NCBI GenBank assembly: GCA_002352055.1
Contig: DEHS01000097.1
Location: forward strand, 1 to 22,525
Length of the DNA: 22,525 nucleotides
Source of the DNA: Legionellaceae bacterium UBA2794
Lineage (GTDB): Bacteria > Pseudomonadota > Gammaproteobacteria > Legionellales > Legionellaceae
Direction of reading: 5' to 3'
The notes beneath the pieces were generated by a model. That model made no database searches, had not been told where the DNA came from, and worked only from the letters and a program-made list of their open reading frames with translations. A program made the translations under genes and the position numbers. Of the stretch, positions 1-8,073 are shown piece by piece. How positions within the stretch are numbered: the stretch's first letter is position 1; each line of letters starts with the position of its first letter.

Positions 1-956
1 AAAATCTATTAGACCACGTCACTGATCAATTAAAAGCTTTGGGTAAAAATCAAAGATTGGATATTTTAAAAATTTATAATGATCATGAAGAAATACTGAA
101 AAATACCCTAACGATACATAACCTGACAATGCATCCTGTAAAGCTGGCTTTATTGTGCTTCGAAAACTCTAGCACTTTAAAAAACATATTTAAAAAAATA
201 TGGCCAAATGACTTTCTGAATTATAAATTGGATCCAAATGCCATCAGTGCGTTAATTCCTTCTTTCAATCCATTATTGCTGGGACACGCATTATGTTTGC
301 AAACAAATATAAACGAGAAACTCTCCATAAACGATACATCATTAATTCTAGAAATGCTTGAAATTGCCAAAGATGTTGCAAAGGGAAAACATGATCAGAT
401 AGCATCATTTCGATTTACCTTTTTTGAACCTAATCTACTTAAGGAAAAATTTTATAAGCTAAAAACAAAAATTCAAAATCCTGAATTTAAAGATTTGGAT
501 ATTGAAAATATTACTGACATGTTTCAGACACACTACGCTATAAATTTTTGGGAAATAGAAAATTTAATTATCGATTATAATGTCTATTCACCCTTACAAT
601 ATCCTCCCCGAGATTTACTATTATCCTTTAGAAAATTAACCGAAAATAATGAAATAATTGACGATATTATTATTCAACTCATTTCTATGCAGCATATGCA
701 CCTGGATGAGTTAAATGTTAATCAGATAAATATTAAACTTAGCCAACTTAATATTACCATTGGTCAACTTAAAGAGAAGTTGGAAGAAATAGCAGGTGAA
801 TTAGATGATTCTGAACCGGGAACAATGACGGAAGAGCTCTATAGCCAAAGGGAATGGTTATACCTTCAATTGAAAATTAATATTAAATTAATCGAACTAT
901 TCGAATCACAGTGTAATGAATTAGAATCTGAATCATCAGACACAATGGAACTTTAA
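1..956 (+). CDS. Unknown protein, 3' part only (effector-like)
   Basis: The frame is open from base 3, and the first possible start inside the window is a TTG at 39 with no ribosome binding site. The gene therefore almost certainly begins upstream of the window. About 317 residues are visible. They are predicted mostly helical, rich in Asn, Lys, Ile, Leu and Glu, with no signal peptide and no obvious membrane segment. A likely coiled coil lies near the end, in a run of Leu and Ile heptads around INIKLSQLNITIGQLKEKLE. The last residues are acidic (ELESESSDTMEL), which resembles the Glu-rich C-terminal signals of Legionella Dot/Icm substrates. I recognise no family. It converges on tldD and ends just before a strong hairpin. 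The base composition is visibly more AT-rich than in tldD. Confidence 0.8.
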   Translation, partial: NLLDHVTDQLKALGKNQRLDILKIYNDHEEILKNTLTIHNLTMHPVKLALLCFENSSTLKNIFKKIWPNDFLNYKLDPNAISALIPSFNPLLLGHALCLQTNINEKLSINDTSLILEMLEIAKDVAKGKHDQIASFRFTFFEPNLLKEKFYKLKTKIQNPEFKDLDIENITDMFQTHYAINFWEIENLIIDYNVYSPLQYPPRDLLLSFRKLTENNEIIDDIIIQLISMQHMHLDELNVNQINIKLSQLNITIGQLKEKLEEIAGELDDSEPGTMTEELYSQREWLYLQLKINIKLIELFESQCNELESESSDTMEL

Positions 957-962
957 AAACCA

Positions 963-990
963 AAGCCTGCAATTGAGCAATTGCAGGCTT
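963..990. terminator. Bidirectional hairpin terminator
   Basis: There is a perfect 13-bp inverted repeat (AAGCCTGCAATTG / CAATTGCAGGCTT) with only two bases between the arms. It sits in the 43-base gap between two convergent genes. It is flanked by A-rich sequence on the left and T-containing sequence on the right, so it could stop transcription from both sides. Confidence 0.8.
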
Positions 991-999
991 ATTACTCTC

Positions 1000-2442
1000 T
1001 TAGCTCGTACCGCCAACGGTCAATGCATCAATTTTCAAAGTAGGCTGCCCGACTCCTACCGGAACAGATTGTCCCTCTTTACCACAGACTCCTATTCCAC
1101 GATCTAAAGCCAGGTCATTACCAATCATGCTGATTTTTTTCATTACATCAGGGCCATTACCAATTAAGGTAGCACCCTTAACCGGAGTAGTTACGCGACC
1201 ATTCTCTATCAAATAAGCTTCACTGGCCGAAAATACAAATTGACCGGAAGTTATATCTACCTGGCCACCGCCAAAATTTACTGCATACAGACCATTTTTA
1301 ACCGAACTGATAATTTCCGCAGGATCATGTTGACCGGCTAACATATAGGTATTTGTCATTCTGGGCATAGGAACATGAGCATAAGATTCTCGTCGACAAT
1401 TTCCCGTAGATTGCATACCCATCAGTTTGGCATTAAGTTTATCCTGCATGTAGTTAACCAAGACTCCATTTTCAATTAAAGTGGTACATTGCGATGGGGT
1501 TCCTTCATCATCGATAGTTAATGAACCTCGCCTATCAAGTAACGTTCCATCATCAACAACGGTGACCCCGGCCGCAGCCACTTGCTGTCCCATGCAACCA
1601 GAAAATGCAGATAATCCTTTGCGATTAAAATCGCCTTCTAAACCATGACCAACTGCTTCATGTAATAAAACACCGGGCCACCCTGGGCCTAGAACTACCG
1701 GCATGGTACCGGCTGGAGCAGGTCGTGCTTCAAGATTTATCAATGCTTCTCTTACTGCCTCTCGTGCATATCCGAGCGCATGTTCCTTTTCGGTAAAATA
1801 GGAATAAGCCACTCTGCCACCTCCTCCGGATCGGGCTGATTCTCTTTTGCCATTTTTATCTTCGACGATAACACTCACATTGATACTGACTAATGGCCTC
1901 ACATCTGCGACCATTTGTCCACTCATAGTAGCTACCATGACCACTTCATAGCACCCACTTAATGAGGCATTAACCTGAATCACTCGAGGGTCAATTTTTC
2001 TCGCCTCTTTATCAATTGACTCTAATAAAGCAATTTTTTCCTGTTTACTCATACCTTCAATAGGATTTAAACCTTGATAACGAGTAACCAATGGAGAAGC
2101 AATATGAACTGCAGGCACAGATTTTGAACCAGCCAGGGCAATAGAACGAGCCGCATCAGCTGCGCGCAGCATCGAGGGAAGCAAAATATCATCACAATAA
2201 GCAAAACCCGTTTTATCACCACTGACTGCTCTAATTCCTACCCCTCTATCTAAAGAAAAACTCCCACTTTTAACTTCAGAGTCTTCTAAATACCATGATT
2301 CAAAGCTGCTGCTTTGAAAATAAAGATCAGCATCATCGATGTGGTAGCTCATCATTGACTTAAATAATTGCTCAATTCCCGATTCATCCAATGATGCTGG
2401 GGCCAATAATATCTGTTTTGCTAGTGCTAGAGATTGTGTCAT
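1000..2442 (-). CDS. tldD: TldD, zinc metalloprotease subunit
   Basis: TldD is the catalytic partner of TldE/PmbA in a cytosolic zinc protease that degrades unfolded peptides and, in other bacteria, matures microcin B17 and degrades the CcdA antitoxin. The 480 residues match the usual length (about 481). The metal motif HEAVGH is at residues 261-266. The third ligand is probably Cys453 in the C-terminal [10 protein letters not shown] segment, as in the E. coli enzyme. The N-terminal segment with DADLYFQSS and GVGIRAVSG is also typical. The ATG is preceded by AGAGGG at good spacing. The gene lies 24 bases downstream of the nitrilase-family gene, so the two are probably cotranscribed. No tldE/pmbA is in the window. 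Confidence 0.97.
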   Translation of the reverse strand: MTQSLALAKQILLAPASLDESGIEQLFKSMMSYHIDDADLYFQSSSFESWYLEDSEVKSGSFSLDRGVGIRAVSGDKTGFAYCDDILLPSMLRAADAARSIALAGSKSVPAVHIASPLVTRYQGLNPIEGMSKQEKIALLESIDKEARKIDPRVIQVNASLSGCYEVVMVATMSGQMVADVRPLVSINVSVIVEDKNGKRESARSGGGGRVAYSYFTEKEHALGYAREAVREALINLEARPAPAGTMPVVLGPGWPGVLLHEAVGHGLEGDFNRKGLSAFSGCMGQQVAAAGVTVVDDGTLLDRRGSLTIDDEGTPSQCTTLIENGVLVNYMQDKLNAKLMGMQSTGNCRRESYAHVPMPRMTNTYMLAGQHDPAEIISSVKNGLYAVNFGGGQVDITSGQFVFSASEAYLIENGRVTTPVKGATLIGNGPDVMKKISMIGNDLALDRGIGVCGKEGQSVPVGVGQPTLKIDALTVGGTS

Positions 2443-2466
2443 TTATTACCCTCTACTTAACGTATG

Positions 2467-3291
2467 TTAATTGGCATTGCCATCTGCGCCTAATACATGA
2501 TGATCGACACAGGGAAATTGTTTTCTTAATAGGTCTAATCGAGCCAAATCGATATCAGCTGTTATTAATCCTGGCCCTGATTCCATTTTTGTTACAATAC
2601 CTCCCCAAGGCTCAACGATCATGCTATGGCCATACGTTTCACGGCCATTTTCATGGCGCCCCCCCTGATTTGGAGCAAGAACATAACATTGATTTTCTAT
2701 CGCTCGAGCGCGTAACAGTATTTCCCAATGAGCCAGGCCAGTTACCTGGGTAAAGGCAGAAGGTACGGTAAATATCTGAGCACCCTTCATCTCCAGTTGA
2801 TGATATAATTCAGGGAACCGTAAATCATAGCATACTGATAAACCCACTTTTCCTATGGGTGTATCTACTACAATCACCTTGGTCCCGCGTTCAATGGCCG
2901 CTGATTCCTGATGCGCCTCTTCCGCAGAAACCCTTACATCAAATAAGTGAATTTTATCATATCGTGCAACTGATTTACCTTGGTCATCATAAACAATGCA
3001 GCTAGCACGAGTTTTACTACCCGCTCCCTTTATCGGGAACGTACCAGCGATAATCCATAGCCCCAGACGTTTCGCTAATTCACTCACTTTATCCTGAACA
3101 GGCCCCTGTCCATAGACCTCTGCAATCTGCAATTTATCAACCTCATTCATTCCCATAAATGCGTAATTTTCAGGCAAAACCACCAATTGTGCCTGTTCTT
3201 CACGAGCTTGAATTAATAATGTTTCAATTAATTGTAAATTTTGCGCAATTTTTGCGGATGAGACCATCTGAATAAGGGAAACACGTGACAT
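2467..3291 (-). CDS. Carbon-nitrogen hydrolase, Nit1/deaminated glutathione amidase type
   Basis: A member of the nitrilase superfamily, cytosolic, which hydrolyses a non-peptide C-N bond through a Glu-Lys-Cys triad. The triad is visible: Glu41 in LPENYAFMG, Lys113 in YDKIHLF and Cys154 in SVCYDLRFPE. The 274 residues are close to family length. The closest functional group by motif and by its neighbour tldD is the Nit1/YbeM-like group, which in characterised members repairs deaminated glutathione. The exact substrate here is inferred, and a generic omega-amidase remains possible. It is the first gene of a likely two-gene unit with tldD. The ATG start fits the conserved beta strand SLIQM at the N-terminus. 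Confidence 0.9.
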   Translation of the reverse strand: MSRVSLIQMVSSAKIAQNLQLIETLLIQAREEQAQLVVLPENYAFMGMNEVDKLQIAEVYGQGPVQDKVSELAKRLGLWIIAGTFPIKGAGSKTRASCIVYDDQGKSVARYDKIHLFDVRVSAEEAHQESAAIERGTKVIVVDTPIGKVGLSVCYDLRFPELYHQLEMKGAQIFTVPSAFTQVTGLAHWEILLRARAIENQCYVLAPNQGGRHENGRETYGHSMIVEPWGGIVTKMESGPGLITADIDLARLDLLRKQFPCVDHHVLGADGNAN

Positions 3292-3354
3292 AATTAGATT
3301 TCCAAATTAAAACATTCATCTTACTATAGTGTCTCTGAGAACCCAAAAACTAAA

Positions 3355-3383
3355 TTGACAAAAATGGGTATACCCTTTAATAA
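3355..3383 (+). promoter_or_regulatory. Candidate sigma70 promoter of yccA with palindrome in spacer
   Basis: A perfect -35 (TTGACA, 3355-3360) is followed after 17 bases by TAATAA (3378-3383). The spacer contains the perfect 10-bp palindrome GGGTATACCC (3366-3375), placed where a repressor or activator could sit. It would give yccA a leader of roughly 110 bases. No binding factor can be named from the sequence. Confidence 0.5.
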
Positions 3384-3501
3384 TAACCTGTTTAATTAAT
3401 TACATGAGGCTCTATCAAAAAAAATCAAGCCACTACTTGAAACTTAGGAAAGTTACCCTCAAATATGCTAAACTAATTATAAATAACTGGAGTTCTAAAC
3501 A

Positions 3502-4176
3502 ATGAACCGAAATGAAGTCAATGTACTTACTCAACGCAGTGAGTCTGTTTTATCGACCAATAAGGTATTGCGCAATACCTATTTGTTGTTAAGTCTCACT
3601 TTTTTATTCAGCGCTTTTGCCGCTTACATGTCTTATGCTATGGGTGCACGCCCAATGAACCCATTGCTGATGATTGTAGGTGTGTACGGTTTAATGTTTT
3701 TAACACAAGCTTTAAGAAATAGCGTTTGGGGTCTGGTAAGCGTTTTTGCGTTTACGGGCTTTTTGGGCTATACCTTAGGCCCATTAATTGGCTTTTATAT
3801 GGCAAGCTATTCTAATGGTACCCAATTGATAGCAACTGCTTTAGGTGGCACCGGGATCATTTTCTTTGCCTTATCTGGCTATGCTCTGACAACAAGAAAA
3901 GATTTTAGCTTTTTAGGTGGATTTTTATTTGTCGGTGTTATGGTCGCATTACTGGCCATGATTGGCGGTATTTTCTTCCAAATCCCAGGCTTGCAACTTG
4001 CTATATCTGCAGCATTTGTGTTGATTTCATCTGGTTTAATTTTATTTCAAACCAGCGCAATAATTCATGATGGAGAAACAAATTATATCTCTGCGACCGT
4101 CGGTCTCTTTGTATCAATTTATAATTTGTTCGTGAGCCTGCTTAATTTACTAAGCGCATTTTCCGGCCGCGACTAA
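3502..4176 (+). CDS. yccA: Bax inhibitor-1 / YccA family membrane protein
   Basis: An inner-membrane protein of the BI-1/YccA (TMBIM) family. E. coli YccA binds and modulates the FtsH protease; other members are calcium-leak channels. The 224 residues contain about seven hydrophobic segments after a short polar N-terminus: near residues 25-45, 52-70, 74-98, 107-127, 135-158, 162-182 and 195-218. Family features include NSVWGLVSVFAFTGFLGYTLGP and, near the end, the HDGETNYISATVGLFVSIYNLF segment with its conserved acidic residues. The ATG follows GGAG with about 9 bases between. The gene stands alone, divergent from the nitrilase-family gene, and has its own intrinsic terminator. Confidence 0.93.
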   Translation: MNRNEVNVLTQRSESVLSTNKVLRNTYLLLSLTFLFSAFAAYMSYAMGARPMNPLLMIVGVYGLMFLTQALRNSVWGLVSVFAFTGFLGYTLGPLIGFYMASYSNGTQLIATALGGTGIIFFALSGYALTTRKDFSFLGGFLFVGVMVALLAMIGGIFFQIPGLQLAISAAFVLISSGLILFQTSAIIHDGETNYISATVGLFVSIYNLFVSLLNLLSAFSGRD

Positions 4177-4194
4177 TATCGTCTCCTCTACCTG

Positions 4195-4224
4195 AATCCC
4201 GGTTTAATGTCGGGATTTTTTTTA
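4195..4224 (+). terminator. Intrinsic terminator of yccA
   Basis: A 7-bp stem (AATCCCG / CGGGATT) with a 9-base loop is followed by eight consecutive T, 19 bases after the yccA stop codon. This is a classical rho-independent terminator on the plus strand. Confidence 0.9.
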
Positions 4225-4287
4225 TATTGGAGAGTGGCTATCATTCAAAAAACTTATAATAAAAATCAAGCTCTCCTATCCAAACCC

Positions 4288-4321
4288 CCTATGTCCCTCG
4301 GCTCGTCCGAGGGATCCAGGA
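4288..4321 (+). repeat. Dispersed palindromic repeat, family 1, copy A
   Basis: A 34-bp unit with core hairpin CCCTCGG-CTCGT-CCGAGGG (4295-4313) followed by ATCCAGGA. The same unit recurs inverted at 22293-22326 and truncated at 22508-22525. It lies in the 250-base gene-free spacer 4225-4474, which otherwise holds only the two family 2 palindromes. Confidence 0.8.
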
Positions 4322-4363
4322 GTTTTTATACCCGAATTCATCATTACTAATTATTGGTATTAG

Positions 4364-4398
4364 ATCCCTGTATTACGACTTCGTCTAATACAGGCTAC
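4364..4398 (-). repeat. Dispersed palindromic repeat, family 2, copy in minus orientation
   Basis: The hairpin has arms CCTGTATTA / TAATACAGG and an inner GAC-TTC-GTC stem-loop (4367-4394). Read on the minus strand it begins GTAGCCTGTATTAGACG and aligns with the unit at 4421-4453. It is not followed by a T run that would make it a clear terminator. Confidence 0.7.
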
Positions 4399-4420
4399 TG
4401 ATTAAAATTAAAATCCCAAT

Positions 4421-4453
4421 GTAGCCCGCATAAGACGTAGTCATATACGGGAT
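4421..4453 (+). repeat. Dispersed palindromic repeat, family 2, copy in plus orientation
   Basis: The unit starts GTAGCCCGCATAAGACG and folds into CCCGCATA / TATACGGG with one mismatch and an inner GAC-GTA-GTC stem. It is a diverged, inverted copy of 4364-4398, with 22 bases between the two. It lies 21 bases beyond the korB stop codon, so it may help end or stabilise the korB transcript. Confidence 0.7.
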
Positions 4454-4474
4454 GATGTTGATATGATTTGAAGG

Positions 4475-5443
4475 CTATTGTTGCCAACTGGCTTTCGCTC
4501 TAAACAAGGCAGGTAAATCTTTAACTGATTTGTTTACATTTTGCTGAAAAGAAAATATCTCGCGAGGTTTCTGGTAATACACGCCTAAAGGAACTGGGAA
4601 TGCAGGGAATGATAAACGTGCTAATCGCATCGCATCCATAAAACTTCCAGAATTATGAAGATAAAAATCCTGATTATTATCAAAAACTATTTGTTCAAAA
4701 AACTCATCTTTAAGAGTCAGAACTTTTTCCTTTTGCGATCCATAAATTAAGGCCTGGCCCTCTTCTAAAACAATCGTATTTTCAGCGCGGTTATTTTTTA
4801 CCGCAAAATCATCAAAAGCACCATGATTAAAAATATTGCAGTCCTGATAAATTTCCACAAAAGAGCAACCAGGATGTTCATAGGCCTTTTTAAGAATAGA
4901 GCCTAAATGATTCGGATCTTTATCCACGGCACGGGCGACGAAACTGGCCCCCGATGCCAAAGCAATCATCAAAGGATTGATGGGTTCATTATTTACACCC
5001 AAAGGCGATGTTTTGGTCACTTGCCCTTTTTGCGATGTGGGCGAGAATTGACCCTTTGTTAAGCCATATACCTGATTGTTGAATAATAGAATATTAACAT
5101 TCACGTTACGTCTTAAGATATGCATTAAATGGTTACCACCAATGCTTAATGCATCCCCATCCCCAGTGATAACCCAAACCGCTAAATCATCCCGCATAGC
5201 TTTTAAGCCTGTAGCAACTGCCGTAGCTCGACCATGAATCGTATGAAAACCATAAGTATTCATATAATAAGGCAACCTTCCAGCGCAACCGATTCCGGAT
5301 ACAAAAACATGCTGCTCTGGGGCTAATCCCAAATCCGGAAGCATCTTCTGTAATGCCGCCAAAATGGCGTAGTCACCACAACCCGGACACCAGCGAACTT
5401 CGGTCGCATTAGCAAAATCTTCACGCTTATAGATGTTGTTCAT
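4475..5443 (-). CDS. korB: 2-oxoacid:ferredoxin oxidoreductase, beta subunit
   Basis: The thiamine-diphosphate and [4Fe-4S] subunit of a 2-oxoacid:ferredoxin oxidoreductase, probably acting on 2-oxoglutarate to give succinyl-CoA, CO2 and reduced ferredoxin. The TPP motif starts at GDG 94-96 and ends at NN 122-123, within GDGDALSIGGNHL and NNQVYGLTKGQ. Cysteines 19 and 22 (WCPGCGDY), 53 (GIGCAGR) and 202 (DCNIFNH) match the four cluster ligands of this family. I chose the ATG at 5443 (322 residues), preceded by GCGGAAG. An in-frame ATG at 5467 would add eight atypical residues. It overlaps korA by 17 bases, so the two are translationally coupled. Substrate choice is inferred from family resemblance. 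Confidence 0.93.
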   Translation of the reverse strand: MNNIYKREDFANATEVRWCPGCGDYAILAALQKMLPDLGLAPEQHVFVSGIGCAGRLPYYMNTYGFHTIHGRATAVATGLKAMRDDLAVWVITGDGDALSIGGNHLMHILRRNVNVNILLFNNQVYGLTKGQFSPTSQKGQVTKTSPLGVNNEPINPLMIALASGASFVARAVDKDPNHLGSILKKAYEHPGCSFVEIYQDCNIFNHGAFDDFAVKNNRAENTIVLEEGQALIYGSQKEKVLTLKDEFFEQIVFDNNQDFYLHNSGSFMDAMRLARLSFPAFPVPLGVYYQKPREIFSFQQNVNKSVKDLPALFRAKASWQQ

Positions 5444-7244
5444 ATTTGGCTTCCGCTTTAATGGCACTAACTAAATGGCTTACACTAAAAGGCTGACCAT
5501 TACATTGACTTATAGAATGCGCATCCACAAGATAATCAGCGCGTATAATCTGACATAATTGTCCTGAGTTTAACTCAGCAACTATAACTTTTTCATAAGA
5601 CTTTATAATAGATGCCAAATCCTCAGGCAAAGGATTAAGATGACGTAGATGCAAAAAGGCTATAGGATGACCCTCTTTTAAACACTGATTCACCGCGGAT
5701 TTTAAACTGCCATAGGTACTCCCCCAACCGACAATTAATATCGAGGCGTTATTATCACCTTCAATAACACTTGCGGGATACTCTTTAGCTATTCCAGATA
5801 TTTTACTTTGTCTTAAATTCACCATTTTTTGATGATTTTCTGCATCGTAACTAACCCGTCCTTCATCTCCCTGTTTTTCAAGACCACCCAGTTGGTGAAT
5901 ATGACCGGGGGTTCCGGGAATATTCCAGCTTCGACTTAATGACTCATCTCGTTGAAAAGGCTTGGGAAAACGATTAAATTGAATGTCTGGTAAATTGAGC
6001 GACTCTACCGCAGGGATTTTCCAGGGCTCTGCGGCATTAGCTAAATAGGCATCGAGTAAAACAATGACAGGCGTCATGAATTTAATGGCAATACGAAAGG
6101 CCTCAATTACTGTGTTAAAGCAATCAGAAGCTGATTTGGCGGCAATAACCGGTAAAGGGGCTTCTCCATGGCGGCCATATAAGGCCTGTCTCAAATCACT
6201 TTGGCTGGTCTTGGTGGGAAGTCCAGTTGATACACCAGCACGTTGTACATCAATTAAAACTAAAGGCAATTCTGTAGCCACAGCAAGGCCAAGACTTTCG
6301 CTCTTCAAATCAAGGCCGGGGCCTGAAGTACAAGTTAATGCCAGTCGACCACCATAAGCTGCACCAATGCAGGCACAAATTGCAGCAATTTCGTCTTCCG
6401 CCTGTAATAATTGCACACCATAATCGCTCAGTCGTGCCGCTTCGTGTAAAATAGCAGATGCAGGGGTAATGGGATAACCGGAAACCAGCATCGGGATTTG
6501 TGAATGGGTCGTAATTGTTGCCAAAGCGAGTCCGATTGCTTCAACGCCAGTAATCTGACGATACGCTCCTACTTGTCGCGTCACCTCACCAAGCATATAA
6601 TCACGACGAGATAATTCAAGCGTCATCGCATAATTATAACCCGCTAATAAAGATAACTCGTTTGCTTTGGCAATTACTTCATTTGCTTTAAATTTTTTCG
6701 CAATAAATGCTTGGCAAGTGGAAGTGGGCAAATCAAAAAGCCATAATACCAAACCCAATACGTAAAAATTCTTGGTTTTTGTTGCTTGTGGTTTTGTTAA
6801 CTCTAATGACTCAACCGCTCGTAAAGTTTGAGAAATTAGGGGAAAAGAGACCACATGATAATGTTCGGCGCAATTATCTAAAAAGCTTCGATCAATTCCG
6901 GCCTTTTGCCAATCTTTTTCCTGATAACTGTCTTCATTAATGATTAATAAGCCACCTTGATTAAGGTGTTGTAATGAATTTTTTAGAGCGGCAGGATTTA
7001 ACGCAACGAGAACATCAAGTAACTCACCCGCGGTAAAAATTGATCGCTCGGCCATAGCGAGCTGAAAGCCTGATACCCCGGCAACGGTACCTGCGGGCGC
7101 TCTTATTTCAGCTGGAAAATCAGGCAATGTACGAACATCTCTACCAGTCAAAGCGGCACTGATGGTTAATTGCTCGCCCACCAATTGCACCCCGTCACCT
7201 GAATCGCCGGTTATACGAATAACAATCATATCAGTCGTTGACAT
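5427..7244 (-). CDS. korA: 2-oxoacid:ferredoxin oxidoreductase, fused gamma-alpha subunit
   Basis: Partner of korB. The 605 residues join an N-terminal gamma domain (about 1-200, with [14 protein letters not shown] near the start) to an alpha domain (about 215-605). The alpha domain carries the GYPITPAS motif, the [17 protein letters not shown] helix region and the [13 protein letters not shown] loop typical of KorA proteins. There is no ferredoxin-like [4Fe-4S] insert, as expected for the two-subunit type. The ATG at 7244 has AGGAAG upstream with nine bases between and overlaps the end of pdxJ by 14 bases. An internal ATG at 7229 lacks a good binding site. The enzyme is cytosolic and needs CoA, TPP and ferredoxin. 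No ferredoxin gene lies nearby. Confidence 0.93.
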   Translation of the reverse strand: MSTTDMIVIRITGDSGDGVQLVGEQLTISAALTGRDVRTLPDFPAEIRAPAGTVAGVSGFQLAMAERSIFTAGELLDVLVALNPAALKNSLQHLNQGGLLIINEDSYQEKDWQKAGIDRSFLDNCAEHYHVVSFPLISQTLRAVESLELTKPQATKTKNFYVLGLVLWLFDLPTSTCQAFIAKKFKANEVIAKANELSLLAGYNYAMTLELSRRDYMLGEVTRQVGAYRQITGVEAIGLALATITTHSQIPMLVSGYPITPASAILHEAARLSDYGVQLLQAEDEIAAICACIGAAYGGRLALTCTSGPGLDLKSESLGLAVATELPLVLIDVQRAGVSTGLPTKTSQSDLRQALYGRHGEAPLPVIAAKSASDCFNTVIEAFRIAIKFMTPVIVLLDAYLANAAEPWKIPAVESLNLPDIQFNRFPKPFQRDESLSRSWNIPGTPGHIHQLGGLEKQGDEGRVSYDAENHQKMVNLRQSKISGIAKEYPASVIEGDNNASILIVGWGSTYGSLKSAVNQCLKEGHPIAFLHLRHLNPLPEDLASIIKSYEKVIVAELNSGQLCQIIRADYLVDAHSISQCNGQPFSVSHLVSAIKAEAKYEQHL

Positions 7245-7977
7245 AAAGTCTCGCTTCCTGCATTAATTGACGCATATGTTTTACAGCATCTTTCATGCCA
7301 CAAAATAGCGCGCGTGCGATAATGGCATGTCCTATATTGAGCTCTAATAAATCCTTTATTGCAGCTATCGGCTTCACATTGTGATAGTTTAACCCATGTC
7401 CTGCATTAACAATCAGATTGATACTGGCTGCATATTCGGCAGCTCGTCTAATTCGTTCCAACTCATAATTTTGAGTCTCCACGGTAGTTGCATCCGCATA
7501 GCATCCTGTATGCAACTCAATCACCGGAGCGCCCACCTCTTTTGCCGCTTTGATTTGATCAAGGTCTGGGTCAATAAATAATGAAACTTCACTTCCAAAT
7601 GCCTGTAAACGCTTAATTGCATGCTCTACCGATTTTTGATGAGTCAGAACATCCAAACCGCCTTCTGTAGTTAATTCTTCTCGTTTTTCAGGTACCAGAC
7701 ACGTGTGTGCGGGTACTATTTCTTCAGCAAAATCGAGCATTGCATCAGTAACAGCCAACTCAAGATTCATTCGAGTCTGCAAAACTTCTTTAATGAGCCT
7801 CACATCGCGTGCCTGTATATGGCGCAAATCTTCTCTCATATGCAAAGTGATGCCATCAGCACCTGCCTCTTCTGCATCAATAGCTGCCTGAACAGGATCT
7901 GGATAGCGCGTACCACGCACCTGTCTTAAGGTAGCCACGTGATCAATATTTACGCCTAACAACACTTCTCTACTCAT
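7231..7977 (-). CDS. pdxJ: Pyridoxine 5'-phosphate synthase
   Basis: The last step of the DXP-dependent vitamin B6 pathway: condensation of 3-amino-2-oxopropyl phosphate with 1-deoxyxylulose 5-phosphate to pyridoxine 5'-phosphate, in the cytosol. It is a TIM barrel of 248 residues. Family signatures are [14 protein letters not shown] at the N-terminus, the catalytic His in [10 protein letters not shown], the catalytic Glu in NLELAV and the later His in [11 protein letters not shown] chose the ATG at 7977 because it gives the family N-terminus. An upstream in-frame ATG at 8034 would add 19 unrelated residues and fall inside the -35 of the promoter candidate. In many Gammaproteobacteria pdxJ directly follows recO. 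Here a long unknown gene lies between them, and pdxJ is coupled to korA instead. Confidence 0.96.
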   Translation of the reverse strand: MSREVLLGVNIDHVATLRQVRGTRYPDPVQAAIDAEEAGADGITLHMREDLRHIQARDVRLIKEVLQTRMNLELAVTDAMLDFAEEIVPAHTCLVPEKREELTTEGGLDVLTHQKSVEHAIKRLQAFGSEVSLFIDPDLDQIKAAKEVGAPVIELHTGCYADATTVETQNYELERIRRAAEYAASINLIVNAGHGLNYHNVKPIAAIKDLLELNIGHAIIARALFCGMKDAVKHMRQLMQEARLYVND

Positions 7978-8004
7978 GATACACCATAAATTCTTAAAAT
8001 AGAG

Positions 8005-8034
8005 ATTATAATAGACTTCCATATAAACTGCCAT
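8005..8034 (-). promoter_or_regulatory. Candidate sigma70 promoter for pdxJ-korA-korB
   Basis: On the minus strand ATGGCA (8029-8034) is followed after 18 bases by a perfect TATAAT (8005-8010). Transcription would start near 7998, about 20 bases before the pdxJ ATG. It lies between the unknown gene and pdxJ, so the pdxJ-kor unit need not depend on era-recO transcription. Confidence 0.55.
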
Positions 8035-8073
8035 TGGCTTGCCAAGTACCCTAGTCTGAATCCTCTCCTTAGT

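Noticed and set aside
2391..2753. 120-codon plus-strand frame across the tldD / nitrilase-family junction
   Set aside because: It lies antisense to two well-supported genes, including the conserved nitrilase region; no family match and no convincing ribosome binding site.
4225..4474. CRISPR-like array in the yccA-korB spacer
   Set aside because: The repeats are two different palindrome families with no regular spacing or spacers; no cas genes are present.
6064..6357. 97-codon plus-strand frame
   Set aside because: Entirely antisense to the conserved alpha domain of korA; a shadow of its codon usage.
7978..8034. Nineteen-codon N-terminal extension of pdxJ
   Set aside because: The extension does not resemble PdxJ and overlaps the promoter candidate; the ATG at 7977 gives the family N-terminus.
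8036..8047. TTGGCTTGCCAA palindrome after the 663-residue gene as a terminator
   Set aside because: The arms are five bases with a two-base loop and no T run; too small to support a terminator call.
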